Source: Aquaticitalea lipolytica
Lineage (GTDB): Bacteria > Bacteroidota > Bacteroidia > Flavobacteriales > Flavobacteriaceae
Assembly: GCF_014641635.1 (NCBI RefSeq)
Contig: NZ_BMIC01000009.1
Span: forward strand, 1 to 40,857
Length of the DNA stretch: 40,857 nt
Reading direction: 5' to 3'
A program made the translations under genes and the position numbers. Each line of letters opens with the position of its first letter. The first letter of the stretch is position 1. The notes below the pieces were generated by a model, which ran no database searches, was not told where the DNA came from, and worked only from the letters and a program-made list of their open reading frames with translations. Below are positions 16,830-24,898 of the stretch, one piece after another.

Positions 16830-17594
16830 TTAGTGATGTGTTTCTTTACCATACTTTTTTAAAGCAGTATTTACATCCAAGATAGGGACTCGCATAGTTC
16901 CATCACTCAAATTTTGCTTTTCAAAAATATCTATATTATGAATATCTGTAGCCTTGCCTTTTAAATCGAGCATAATAACATCGAAAGTAAAGGCTGTATC
17001 AGTATTGGCAACAAACCAATGTACATTATCCTTTTCATCAGATATAGAAGAGCTATCACCTATTTTAGCCAATTTATCAATGGTTGGTTTTATAATTAAA
17101 TTATCTCCTTCCTTTCTTATTTTTTCATAATGTCTCAAATGCATTTCTCCGTTAAGCACTAAATGAGCTGATGCCATATTACTATGTCCATGTGGGATAA
17201 TTGCTCTATCTTTTTTCATTCCAAATATTTTCTTAATGAATACAGTATTTTCAGGAAGTCCATCTAATTTTGGAAAAAAAACAGGTTTGGTATTCACACC
17301 TAAATCTGGATATTGAAACCCTGTCTGCAGTTTCCTAAAATCTATAAATTTTATTAAGTCGTTTAATTCTATGTCTTTATATAATTCGTCAATCAAACTT
17401 TGCCATTCTTTTGGCGTAATGGTTTGCTTTTTTAAATCAGAACAATATTCATTAAGTTTAATTGCCCAATGTTTGGTTAAAGGGTTAATATGGTTTATAA
17501 ATGCATTGGTTGCAAAAAGAGAGTCCATTAATGCATAACTTATGATTGTTGCTAATAGTCCTTTTGTAAATTCTTTCCTGTTCATATTTTTCAT
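16830..17594 (-). CDS. Exported cupin-like protein
   Basis: 254 aa. The N-terminus (MNRKEFTKGLLATIISYALM) is a signal-like segment with an RK pair; ATG at 17585 (residue 4) is an equally good start. A cupin-type core is suggested by IPHGHSNMASAHLVLNGEMHLRHY, with three histidines and a Glu placed as in metal-binding cupins, and by NVHWFVANTDTAFTFDVIML for the second strand set. The distant relation could be to thiol dioxygenases, but the substrate cannot be told. First gene of the 17594-to-15127 set, preceded by a perfect -7 box and a 5' hairpin. Confidence 0.65.
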   Translation of the reverse strand: MKNMNRKEFTKGLLATIISYALMDSLFATNAFINHINPLTKHWAIKLNEYCSDLKKQTITPKEWQSLIDELYKDIELNDLIKFIDFRKLQTGFQYPDLGVNTKPVFFPKLDGLPENTVFIKKIFGMKKDRAIIPHGHSNMASAHLVLNGEMHLRHYEKIRKEGDNLIIKPTIDKLAKIGDSSSISDEKDNVHWFVANTDTAFTFDVIMLDLKGKATDIHNIDIFEKQNLSDGTMRVPILDVNTALKKYGKETHH

Positions 17595-17598
17595 TTTT

Positions 17599-17622
17599 AA
17601 TCCACTAATACGTGAGTGGATT
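17599..17622 (-). promoter_or_regulatory. 5'-leader hairpin of the cupin operon
   Basis: AATCCACT (17599-17606) and AGTGGATT (17615-17622) form a perfect 8-bp stem with an 8-nt loop. From the -7 box at 17626-17633 the transcript would start about here, so the mRNA would begin with this stem. It ends 4 nt before the ATG at 17594. Confidence 0.5.
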
Positions 17623-17625
17623 TAA

Positions 17626-17633
17626 CAAAGCTA
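17626..17633 (-). promoter_or_regulatory. Candidate -7 box of the cupin operon
   Basis: The minus-strand reading is TAGCTTTG, an exact match to TAnnTTTG, 31 nt before the ATG at 17594. A -33 TTG is not evident. Confidence 0.5.
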
Positions 17634-17762
17634 GGGCTGGATTTAATTTGTGCTTGTTTAAATAACTATTATAATCATACCCACTTTATTCTATCTTAAG
17701 CTATTTTTCAATTCAATGTTCTCAATCATATTAATATCAATTTGCATCGTTTAAATTTTTCT

Positions 17763-18587
17763 TTAAAACTTATTGCCATTGATGAAATGAAACCCATTAA
17801 TAAAAGCTTGCGCCATACTCGACATATGAGTTCCTAAAACAGCGTCACTGTTTAAGCGAAAATTGATATATTCTCGTTTTTTTAAAGATTCAATAAATTG
17901 TGAATATATTTTATTAAAGCTTTCTTTTTCTTCACTTCCGATAGATGTGTACAGGTTAGCATTTAACTCCTTAAACTTAGAATAGTATTTGTTTTCTAAA
18001 TCTACAATAAATCCACTATCCTCATCTACAGAAGGGCTTGTTAAAATATAACTCTTAAACAAATTAGGGTCCTTAAATAAGCTATACAAACCATATACAG
18101 CACCACTAGAATGTCCGTATAATATATTTTCAGTCTGATTTGTTTTGAATTTTTTATTAATGTGAGGAATCAATTCTAGCGATATAAACTGATGAAATTT
18201 GCTTACACTTTTATCACCTGAAATCCCGGAATAGTTTGGCATAAGATCTCGACCACGATTTCTCATCCAATCATTAGTGCTTTTATAGGCAACTCCTACT
18301 ACAATAACCGATGGATGCTTAGCTTCAAACGCCAATAGCTTTGTAATATCATTTACCATACCAAAAGTTACATTTGCATCTAATACGTATAAAACTTGAT
18401 ATTCTTTATTTTGATCATATCCAAAAGGTAGACCAATAGATAATTTATAGCTTTCTTTAACATACTCAGATAAAACTATTTCAGTTGTAACTCCTTCAAA
18501 ATTAGAGTTCATATCTTCTTGTCCAAGCACAATGTTTGATATTATTAATAGAGCAATAATTAAGTATGCTTTTTTAGGTATATTCAT
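17763..18587 (-). CDS. Exported esterase (esterase D / IroE-like alpha/beta hydrolase)
   Basis: 274 aa, with a signal peptide ending SNIVLGQ (residue 23). Family features: strand LPFGYDQNKEYQVLYVLD, the R-x-RD segment (NRGRDLMPNYSG), nucleophile elbow GHSSGAVYG, and the C-terminal His in GTHMSSM. Members hydrolyse carboxylesters, including siderophore trilactones and S-formylglutathione. The gene stands alone, with 168 bp before the cupin gene downstream and 200 bp after the hydrolase operon upstream. The substrate is unknown. Confidence 0.88.
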   Translation of the reverse strand: MNIPKKAYLIIALLIISNIVLGQEDMNSNFEGVTTEIVLSEYVKESYKLSIGLPFGYDQNKEYQVLYVLDANVTFGMVNDITKLLAFEAKHPSVIVVGVAYKSTNDWMRNRGRDLMPNYSGISGDKSVSKFHQFISLELIPHINKKFKTNQTENILYGHSSGAVYGLYSLFKDPNLFKSYILTSPSVDEDSGFIVDLENKYYSKFKELNANLYTSIGSEEKESFNKIYSQFIESLKKREYINFRLNSDAVLGTHMSSMAQAFINGFHFINGNKF

Positions 18588-18787
18588 AATGTATATATTT
18601 TAATTATTAAACTTGTTCTCGGTTTTTTAGACCTTTAAGAAACGTTAGTACATTTTTCATCTTAAATATTACTATTTTTCAAATTGTCGTCAGATTTTTC
18701 TAATGAATTTTATAGTTTATTATTTGTTGGCTTTAATGAAGGCTAACAACATAATAACTATACCTTTACTAGAATTTTCATATCATA

Positions 18788-19588
18788 TTAGTCAATCCAT
18801 TTTTTAGCTTTATCTATAAGTTCAATTCTTTTATCAGAAAACGAATGATCAGTTTCCATTAAAATATATTCAACATTATTTAATTCTTCTATCCATAATT
18901 TATTTCTCTCATTTTCATCAAAGATTAATAGTTGTTTTTTAGCTAATTCTTGTTTAAAATTTGAGATTTTAAAGCGGCTCTGATTTCTTAAAATATCACT
19001 TTTGAAGTTCTCAAAATTAATATTCAACATAAAAAGGGATTCAAAATATGTTTTACTTCCATTAAGCGCTGCCTCTGTGGCATTGTCTAACAAATAGGGC
19101 GAATAGATTGCTATCTTCTTGACTCTATTATCCGTTGCTCCAGCAATTAGAGCAATACCTCCACCCATGCTATGCCCAAAAAGAATGAACGCATTTGGCT
19201 TGATCTTATATTTAATAACATTTTCTGAACTTGAGAAAAAATCTAAAATCTTATGGACGTCTTCAACACAGTTGGAATACAGAAATTCACCTTGGCTTCC
19301 CCAAGCTCCTCTGTAATTGAAGTATATCACATTTTTACCACTTCTTCTTAATTCTTGAGCCAAATCTAGATTTCTTTCATGTCCTGGTAAACCATGGGTT
19401 AGTATAACGGTTTCCTTTTGCTCTTCACCTGCGGCAAACATTCCGAAAACGGCAATGGAGTCCGACTCAATAATGATAGATATTGCCTGACTTGTTGCTG
19501 GAAACTTTTTAATGTCAGTTTGAGCAAAAATATCTTGGGCATTCAAGCCTATCATACTAATGAGAATAATCAATGCTATTTTTTTCAT
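18788..19588 (-). CDS. Exported alpha/beta hydrolase
   Basis: 266 aa, with a signal peptide (residues 1-22, ending DIFAQ). The oxyanion strand is VILTHGLPGHERNLD, the nucleophile elbow is FGHSMGGGIAL, and the late His is in METDHSFSDKRIEL. The N-terminal region (SIIIESDSIAVFGMF) fits BAAT/Xaa-Pro-type or lipase-like hydrolases acting on small esters or amides. It is probably the last gene of the 27340-to-18788 operon, 29 nt after the metallophosphoesterase gene. Confidence 0.87.
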   Translation of the reverse strand: MKKIALIILISMIGLNAQDIFAQTDIKKFPATSQAISIIIESDSIAVFGMFAAGEEQKETVILTHGLPGHERNLDLAQELRRSGKNVIYFNYRGAWGSQGEFLYSNCVEDVHKILDFFSSSENVIKYKIKPNAFILFGHSMGGGIALIAGATDNRVKKIAIYSPYLLDNATEAALNGSKTYFESLFMLNINFENFKSDILRNQSRFKISNFKQELAKKQLLIFDENERNKLWIEELNNVEYILMETDHSFSDKRIELIDKAKKWID

Positions 19589-19617
19589 TTATTGGGTTTT
19601 ATACATTATTGTATTCA

Positions 19618-20751
19618 CTATTTTATCTCAAAATAATCGATGGTTTTCCAGAAGTTATTTTCAATTAATCCATACGTTTTTACTTCTAAAGAAATATCAG
19701 ATATTGTTAGTGTTGAGTAATGAATACCACTAAAATAGATTAGAGCGTTATCATCATACTTCTGCGGCATTAGTCTTTTAAATTCTCTTGGATACGGGTT
19801 GACAAAGTTTGAAACCGTCATGTACTTTGTGTATTTGGGAACAACACCTTTAAAATCAGCTATTTTTATTCCTTCATTTTTATACCGCAAATAAAAATGT
19901 TCATGACCATTGATGTAAACATCTACTTTGTACTTATCAAATAAATGTATTAAAGTCTCTCTAATGTCTGCCAATACAAGTTCTTCATCTGTATTTTTAA
20001 GCCTTCCAGTGAATATTGGATAGTGAGAAATAACGATGAGTTTTTTTTCGGGATAAAACTTTTGATGTTGTGATAATTCTTCTTCAATAAAATCCAACAA
20101 GGGCTTCCTATTTCTATCTAAACCATCCATAGAAATTAAAGTAAATTGATCCTTTTCAATCACATAAGTACCTGTGTTTTTATGAAATCTTGCTTTTGCA
20201 AGATGATGGAATTTATTAATCAAAAATTCTTTTTTACTTTCGCTATTATTCAAATCCAACTTGACTTCTTTAATATTCGCCAATATATCTGCTTCAGATA
20301 CCAATATTCCCTCTAAAATTATTTCTTTGTATGAATCATGATTACCAATAGTTAAAAAGAAGTTTTCTTTAAGTTCATAAGGAATTGATTTATTCATGAA
20401 CCTCCATTCATCGTATGGTAATGGTAAAACATCTAATTCAATTCCAACTCTATCAATAATTTTTAAAAACAATCCGTTATTATAGTTTACCCAATCTCCT
20501 GTTTGAAAAATAAAATCAGGCTTCTCTATTTTTAAAACGTCTTCAAAAAGTGTTGAGAATTGAAACGTGTCCAACTTTTGATTTTTCCATTCTTTTGAAT
20601 TATATCTTTTTAAATCACTTTTAAGTTGAACATCACCCAATACAAGAATTTTTGTTTTATAATTTTGACTTATGGATGAGCACGACATAAAGCACAATAG
20701 CATAATTAGAAAAACTATATTTTGATTCTTATTTAAATTCATTTTAGTCAA
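19618..20751 (-). CDS. Metallophosphoesterase lipoprotein (calcineurin-like)
   Basis: 377 aa. The lipobox FMSC places the acceptor Cys at about residue 24. The calcineurin-like metal motifs are all present: D in LVLGDVQ, GDWVNYN, GNHDSY, SHYPIF and NGHEHFY, which bind two metal ions. Secreted members act as acid phosphatases or nucleotide/phosphodiester hydrolases. The first ATG at 20751 overlaps the upstream gene by 8 nt; ATG at 20742 (residue 4) avoids this. It sits between a thioredoxin-like gene and an alpha/beta hydrolase gene in the same operon. Confidence 0.9.
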   Translation of the reverse strand: MTKMNLNKNQNIVFLIMLLCFMSCSSISQNYKTKILVLGDVQLKSDLKRYNSKEWKNQKLDTFQFSTLFEDVLKIEKPDFIFQTGDWVNYNNGLFLKIIDRVGIELDVLPLPYDEWRFMNKSIPYELKENFFLTIGNHDSYKEIILEGILVSEADILANIKEVKLDLNNSESKKEFLINKFHHLAKARFHKNTGTYVIEKDQFTLISMDGLDRNRKPLLDFIEEELSQHQKFYPEKKLIVISHYPIFTGRLKNTDEELVLADIRETLIHLFDKYKVDVYINGHEHFYLRYKNEGIKIADFKGVVPKYTKYMTVSNFVNPYPREFKRLMPQKYDDNALIYFSGIHYSTLTISDISLEVKTYGLIENNFWKTIDYFEIK

Positions 20752-21991
20752 TTCGTTTACTAAACATTAATAGGCTTTTAATTCTATGAGCATTTATATC
20801 AATCAACTTAATTTTACCATAAGGTGAAATAAGTATATAAGTAGGAAATGAATTTATACCAAACCGTTTTTTAAATTCTTGAGTCATTAATCCTATATCC
20901 CACTCTATTTTATGTTTTCCAACATACTTTTCTACTGTTGCTTTAGTATCATTTGCAAAAACACCAAACACGTAAGCTTTATTTGATTCATAAATCTCAC
21001 TTATTATAGGTTTTTGAGCAATACAACCACCACACCAAGTTCCACCAACTTCTATCAGAATATACTTGTCTTTATTTAAAAAATCATTTATTGATATTGA
21101 TTGATCGTTAATAAGTTTTAAAGACAAAAAATCAATTGAATCCCCTAAATCATAAATCTTATTAATTTGTTTATTTGATTTTTCTAAAACCAGTATATCT
21201 CCACTCTCATCAAGGTTTTTTAAACTAAACTTCATACCGTATATTAAAAACGTTGCATTATTGCTTATTAAACTTGCCTTTCTTGAAAAGGAAGAAACAT
21301 CCTTTTCTAACTCAATGGTATTAGGTTCAATGAATATTTTATCAATATTTGCAGTGAACAAACCATCTGAATCTTCATCAAAAAGGTAAATTGTAATTGG
21401 TTTATCATTTAACATTCCTTTAGAAACTTTAACAAATAACCTTTGATTTGTAATCCAATAGTTAGGAGAAATTAAGTACGCATTTGGATATAACGATTTA
21501 ATCCTCGTTTTAAAAGTTTGACCAGCATCATTAGGGAAAAAGCCTTTACTAATATTGTAATGTAATGATGCCGAATGATTTTTAATATTCTTTAAAGCAA
21601 GTTTAAAATTGTCAGAAAACTTTATTGGTCCTCCATCATCTGTAAAATCTAAATTTCCATTTTTGTCGAAGTATAAAATTGGATTATCTGACATATAATT
21701 TTCGACAAGAAATACTATTTCATTCTCAAAAACAGAATTACTATTTCCAGTAAAGTATAAAAAGCCATATGCTAGATTTATATTCGATAATCCTATCGGG
21801 AACTTTTTAATTTTAGAATTGTAAGTTTTGTTGAAAATGGTATCAGATTCAAGTTTAAATATTGGGTTTAAAGCCACCATGTCAGTGCTCGAACCAAATT
21901 GGCTTTGAAAGTCATTGCTTAAATTATAAGTGTAATCTTGAGAATAGGCTAGACTATTAATGAGTATTATCCACAGAATTATTTTTTTCAT
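20744..21991 (-). CDS. Exported TlpA-like thioredoxin-domain protein
   Basis: 415 aa from the chosen ATG at 21991, whose product starts with a clean signal peptide (MKKIILWIILINSLAYSQ). A longer frame to 22036 overlaps the upstream serine hydrolase gene. The N-terminal 270 residues form an unassigned beta-rich region with a calcium-loop-like DEDSDGLFT. The C-terminus is a thioredoxin fold of TlpA/AhpC type with GGTWCGGCIAQKP and the cis-Pro in INSFPTYILI. CGGC suggests a periplasmic thiol-disulfide reductase. It may keep the partner enzymes of the operon reduced or act on its own substrate. Confidence 0.85.
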   Translation of the reverse strand: MKKIILWIILINSLAYSQDYTYNLSNDFQSQFGSSTDMVALNPIFKLESDTIFNKTYNSKIKKFPIGLSNINLAYGFLYFTGNSNSVFENEIVFLVENYMSDNPILYFDKNGNLDFTDDGGPIKFSDNFKLALKNIKNHSASLHYNISKGFFPNDAGQTFKTRIKSLYPNAYLISPNYWITNQRLFVKVSKGMLNDKPITIYLFDEDSDGLFTANIDKIFIEPNTIELEKDVSSFSRKASLISNNATFLIYGMKFSLKNLDESGDILVLEKSNKQINKIYDLGDSIDFLSLKLINDQSISINDFLNKDKYILIEVGGTWCGGCIAQKPIISEIYESNKAYVFGVFANDTKATVEKYVGKHKIEWDIGLMTQEFKKRFGINSFPTYILISPYGKIKLIDINAHRIKSLLMFSKRID

Positions 21992-22001
21992 CAAAGTAAA
22001 T

Positions 22002-23504
22002 CTATTTATCAATTTTTTTATACAAATTTTTCTCATGAATTAATGCAACTTCAATATTGTCCCAAAAAACAAATTGAACTTCACTGGCATCTTTATCGTT
22101 AAACTCAACTCTTATAACATCTTGAAAAAAAGTAGGCTCACCTAATACTTCATTAGCAACTCCATAGGTAAAATAAAGTTTCTCATCCCTAAAAGACACT
22201 TTAATTGTTCCTAAACTTGAATTATAATAATCACCCTCAAAAATTTTTAATGGTTGTGATAGCTTCCATTGTCGAGTTGATCGTTTAATTTTATCATCAG
22301 CGAATGCATTTTGTAATCTATCGATTTGAGCTTTAAAAGCAGACACGTTACCTAAATAATCATCAATAGTGTTCATATTTCCTAAAATAAGATCATAAAT
22401 AAAAGAGACTATGAGTTTTGAAACATTATCTCCTATATGAGATTCATTTATCAAAATTGCTACACCTAAGTTTTCATCTGGGAGGAATGAAATTAAAGCA
22501 TAATACCCATCGTAGCCACCAGAATGAAATATTGCTTTTTTTTGTCTAAATTCACCTATAAACCAGCCCAAACCATATGCTTTTATTGAGAATGCATCCT
22601 TTTTGCCATTAGCATCAGCGAAGTTTTTATGATTATTTTGAATGATATCTTTAGGAAAAATCATCTTATCATCTAAGACTCCATCATTCATATGAATTAA
22701 AAGCCATTTTTGAAGGTCTTCTATTGAAGTTAACAAACCTCCAGCTGCATGAAAATTTTTATCTTTTTTTAATGTTGTTGGTTTACTAGGGAGCCTTTTG
22801 TCATTGATTGCAGTATAAGGTTGAGCAAGTGACCAATTATTATTTTGGGCATGAGTTAAAGAGGGAGTCGTTTTTGTTAGATCAAGAGGGTCAATTACTT
22901 TTTCTTCTAAAAGTTTCTTCCAGTCTTTGCCAAGTTCTGCATTTAATATCATTGCAAAAACATAATAACCAAAGTTAGAATACATAAAAGATTTATTATT
23001 ATAAAGAGGTATTGTTTCATTTTCTAGAATTGAAATCAGTTTTTTTTCATCATATTCTCCAACTTGTGAAAGCTGAATTCCTAATTGAATATTTTCTAAA
23101 CCACTTTTATGAGATAATAAATCATTTATACTAACATTTTCAAATAAGGATTTGTCTTTAAAAGAGCTAATAGGATTAAATTCTGTGATTGACATATTTA
23201 AGTCAATTTTACCTTCTTTAGCTAAAATTTCTGCCAATAATGCTACATAAGATTTAGTAACTGAAGCTATGTAATATGGAGTTTTTGTTGTCGTTAAAAT
23301 ATTATTTTCAACATCAGATTTTCCATATGCTTTTAAGAAGTATGGCTTATTATCTTTTATGACAGATATAGCAATACTAGGGACTTCAGAGAATGTTATT
23401 AACTGTTGCTTTATAAATACGTCAATTGTGTCTTTTTGATTTGTTTGTGCAACAACGTTAAATGCAAATAATAGTGCTATAACTATTGTTATTTTTAACT
23501 TCAT
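22002..23504 (-). CDS. Exported serine hydrolase (class C beta-lactamase / PBP-like)
   Basis: 500 aa, with a signal peptide ending NVVAQ (residue 20). Catalytic motifs of Pfam Beta-lactamase: S81-x-x-K84 (ASVTKSY), Y-x-N in MYSNFGYY, and H-x-G in FHSGGYDGYY. The C-terminal 100 residues (FEGDYYNSSLGTIKVSF) form the extra beta domain common in Flp/DUF3471-type members. These enzymes are D-aminopeptidases, esterases or PBP-like proteins more often than true beta-lactamases. It precedes the thioredoxin-like gene by about 10 nt. Confidence 0.92.
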   Translation of the reverse strand: MKLKITIVIALLFAFNVVAQTNQKDTIDVFIKQQLITFSEVPSIAISVIKDNKPYFLKAYGKSDVENNILTTTKTPYYIASVTKSYVALLAEILAKEGKIDLNMSITEFNPISSFKDKSLFENVSINDLLSHKSGLENIQLGIQLSQVGEYDEKKLISILENETIPLYNNKSFMYSNFGYYVFAMILNAELGKDWKKLLEEKVIDPLDLTKTTPSLTHAQNNNWSLAQPYTAINDKRLPSKPTTLKKDKNFHAAGGLLTSIEDLQKWLLIHMNDGVLDDKMIFPKDIIQNNHKNFADANGKKDAFSIKAYGLGWFIGEFRQKKAIFHSGGYDGYYALISFLPDENLGVAILINESHIGDNVSKLIVSFIYDLILGNMNTIDDYLGNVSAFKAQIDRLQNAFADDKIKRSTRQWKLSQPLKIFEGDYYNSSLGTIKVSFRDEKLYFTYGVANEVLGEPTFFQDVIRVEFNDKDASEVQFVFWDNIEVALIHEKNLYKKIDK

Positions 23505-23516
23505 TATATTTAATTT

Positions 23517-23924
23517 TTAAAGGTTATGTTTTTTTAATTTATAAAAGGGAAATAAATAGCAGAAAAAACCAATTATCGGCGGAATTAAAAAACCAATTTT
23601 CATAGCGAATAATTCTTTTGGTATTGGTGTAGGATTTATTATTTGATATGAAAAATTCAAAAGCCAAAATAGAGCTCCTAGTAATAGGATTAAGTTATTG
23701 TTCGAATTGTTTTGTTTAATAATGATTAAAGTAAAAACACCTATAATTATCATTAGAGAGCTCATAAAAAAATTCACAGCGTACAATGCCCATTCTACCA
23801 TATCTGGCATTGAACTGGAGAATTCACTCCAATTCCACAAATGGGGTAAAAAAATATGGTATCCTCCTATAGAGATAAATAGAGTACTTCCAATACTCAA
23901 TAAAATCTTATTTTTTAAACTCAT
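23517..23924 (-). CDS. Four-helix membrane protein of unknown function
   Basis: 135 aa with four hydrophobic segments (about 8-27, 45-66, 77-96 and 107-128) and a basic C-terminal tail. Short loops contain GGYHIFLPHLWNW and the NPTPIPKE segment. I cannot assign a family. The gene lies between the EreA/ChaN-like gene (35 nt) and the serine hydrolase (12 nt), so it is very probably co-transcribed with them. Confidence 0.7.
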   Translation of the reverse strand: MSLKNKILLSIGSTLFISIGGYHIFLPHLWNWSEFSSSMPDMVEWALYAVNFFMSSLMIIIGVFTLIIIKQNNSNNNLILLLGALFWLLNFSYQIINPTPIPKELFAMKIGFLIPPIIGFFCYLFPFYKLKKHNL

Positions 23925-23959
23925 AACTCTTATTTTTTATTTACATATAAAAATTTTGT

Positions 23960-24898
23960 TTAATTTCTTGAGAGAATATTAAGCCTGCGTTTTCTTTCTA
24001 TTTGATATATCTTATCAGTTTTAATGGATTCTGGTATATGTACAGTACTGTCTTTTTCAAAACCTAGAAAAAGCAAAAAATGTCCTGCTTTTCTGAGCTT
24101 CCCATTAAAACGAGCATAATAATGTAGATCATTATATTTCACATTTCCTATTTCATCTTTTTCTAAATTTATAAGTTGGGGGCTCGATTCTTTCGGAATA
24201 TAATTTTCTAAAAACCTCATTCCTTTTTCATTAAAAGCAGGAGGCATAATTATCGCAATACTATTTGGATGATTTTTTTCCAATTGGGCAGTAAAACCAA
24301 TTCCCCATAACTCTGTATGTATAGTGCCAAAAACCAATAAAGCTTTTAGGTTCTTATTATATATTTCCTTTTCAATAATGCTTATTGGAAATCTTCCTCT
24401 ATTTGAAAAAGGTTCAAAATCGTCATAACTATTAACTTTATCCCAATCAATTGGTGGATCTGCGGCTATTACTTTAATTCTATTTTCTATATTTAGTTTA
24501 GAATTAACTTCTCTAATAGTTGTAAAAAATTCTTCATATACAGGTGAATCCCAGACTCCACTAACTTGTGTCGTATTTTGCCATACTTTTTTTAGGGTAT
24601 TAAATTCCACATCTTTACAATTTATATAATCATTGATGATGTTTTGATATAATGGGTTTGCAAATTCTACTACAACCACATCGACAATTTTTGAGAATTC
24701 TGGGTGTTTAATTAACTGTAATCTAAATTCTGACTCTTTAAATCGTCCATGGTTCTCACCAATTGCAACAATTTGTTTTTCCTTATATAGGTTTATCACT
24801 TTCTGAATAGGATTGGAATATATACATTCATTATCTTGAGAATAATTAATATTGCTATAAAAAAGAAAGCACAAAAAGAAAATCATAAAATGTTTCAT
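23960..24898 (-). CDS. Exported ChaN/erythromycin-esterase-like protein
   Basis: 312 aa, with a signal peptide ending NINYSQ (residue 21). The segment IVAIGENHGRFKESEFRL resembles the N-terminal strand and conserved Glu-His of the EreA/ChaN/TIKI-like superfamily; VVVVEFAN, VIAADPP and LLVFGTIHTELWG give further strands, with a second conserved His. The family includes macrolide esterases and haem-binding lipoproteins; this assignment is at superfamily level only. Its ATG overlaps the stop of the upstream serine hydrolase (ATGA), indicating translational coupling. Confidence 0.65.
   Translation of the reverse strand: MKHFMIFFLCFLFYSNINYSQDNECIYSNPIQKVINLYKEKQIVAIGENHGRFKESEFRLQLIKHPEFSKIVDVVVVEFANPLYQNIINDYINCKDVEFNTLKKVWQNTTQVSGVWDSPVYEEFFTTIREVNSKLNIENRIKVIAADPPIDWDKVNSYDDFEPFSNRGRFPISIIEKEIYNKNLKALLVFGTIHTELWGIGFTAQLEKNHPNSIAIIMPPAFNEKGMRFLENYIPKESSPQLINLEKDEIGNVKYNDLHYYARFNGKLRKAGHFLLFLGFEKDSTVHIPESIKTDKIYQIERKRRLNILSRN

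Noticed and set aside
18724-18749. 11-bp hairpin with wobble pairs as a terminator of the 18788 operon
   Set aside because: The wobble pairs hold only in plus-strand RNA; in the minus-strand transcript there are two mismatches and no U-tract follows.
21780-21800. Partial match to the shared motif (ATTCGATAAT)
   Set aside because: Only 10 bases match and it lies inside the thioredoxin-like gene.
22002-23504. Calling this a true class C beta-lactamase
   Set aside because: The S-x-x-K, Y-x-N and H-x-G motifs are shared by esterases and D-aminopeptidases, and the extra C-terminal domain is not typical of AmpC.
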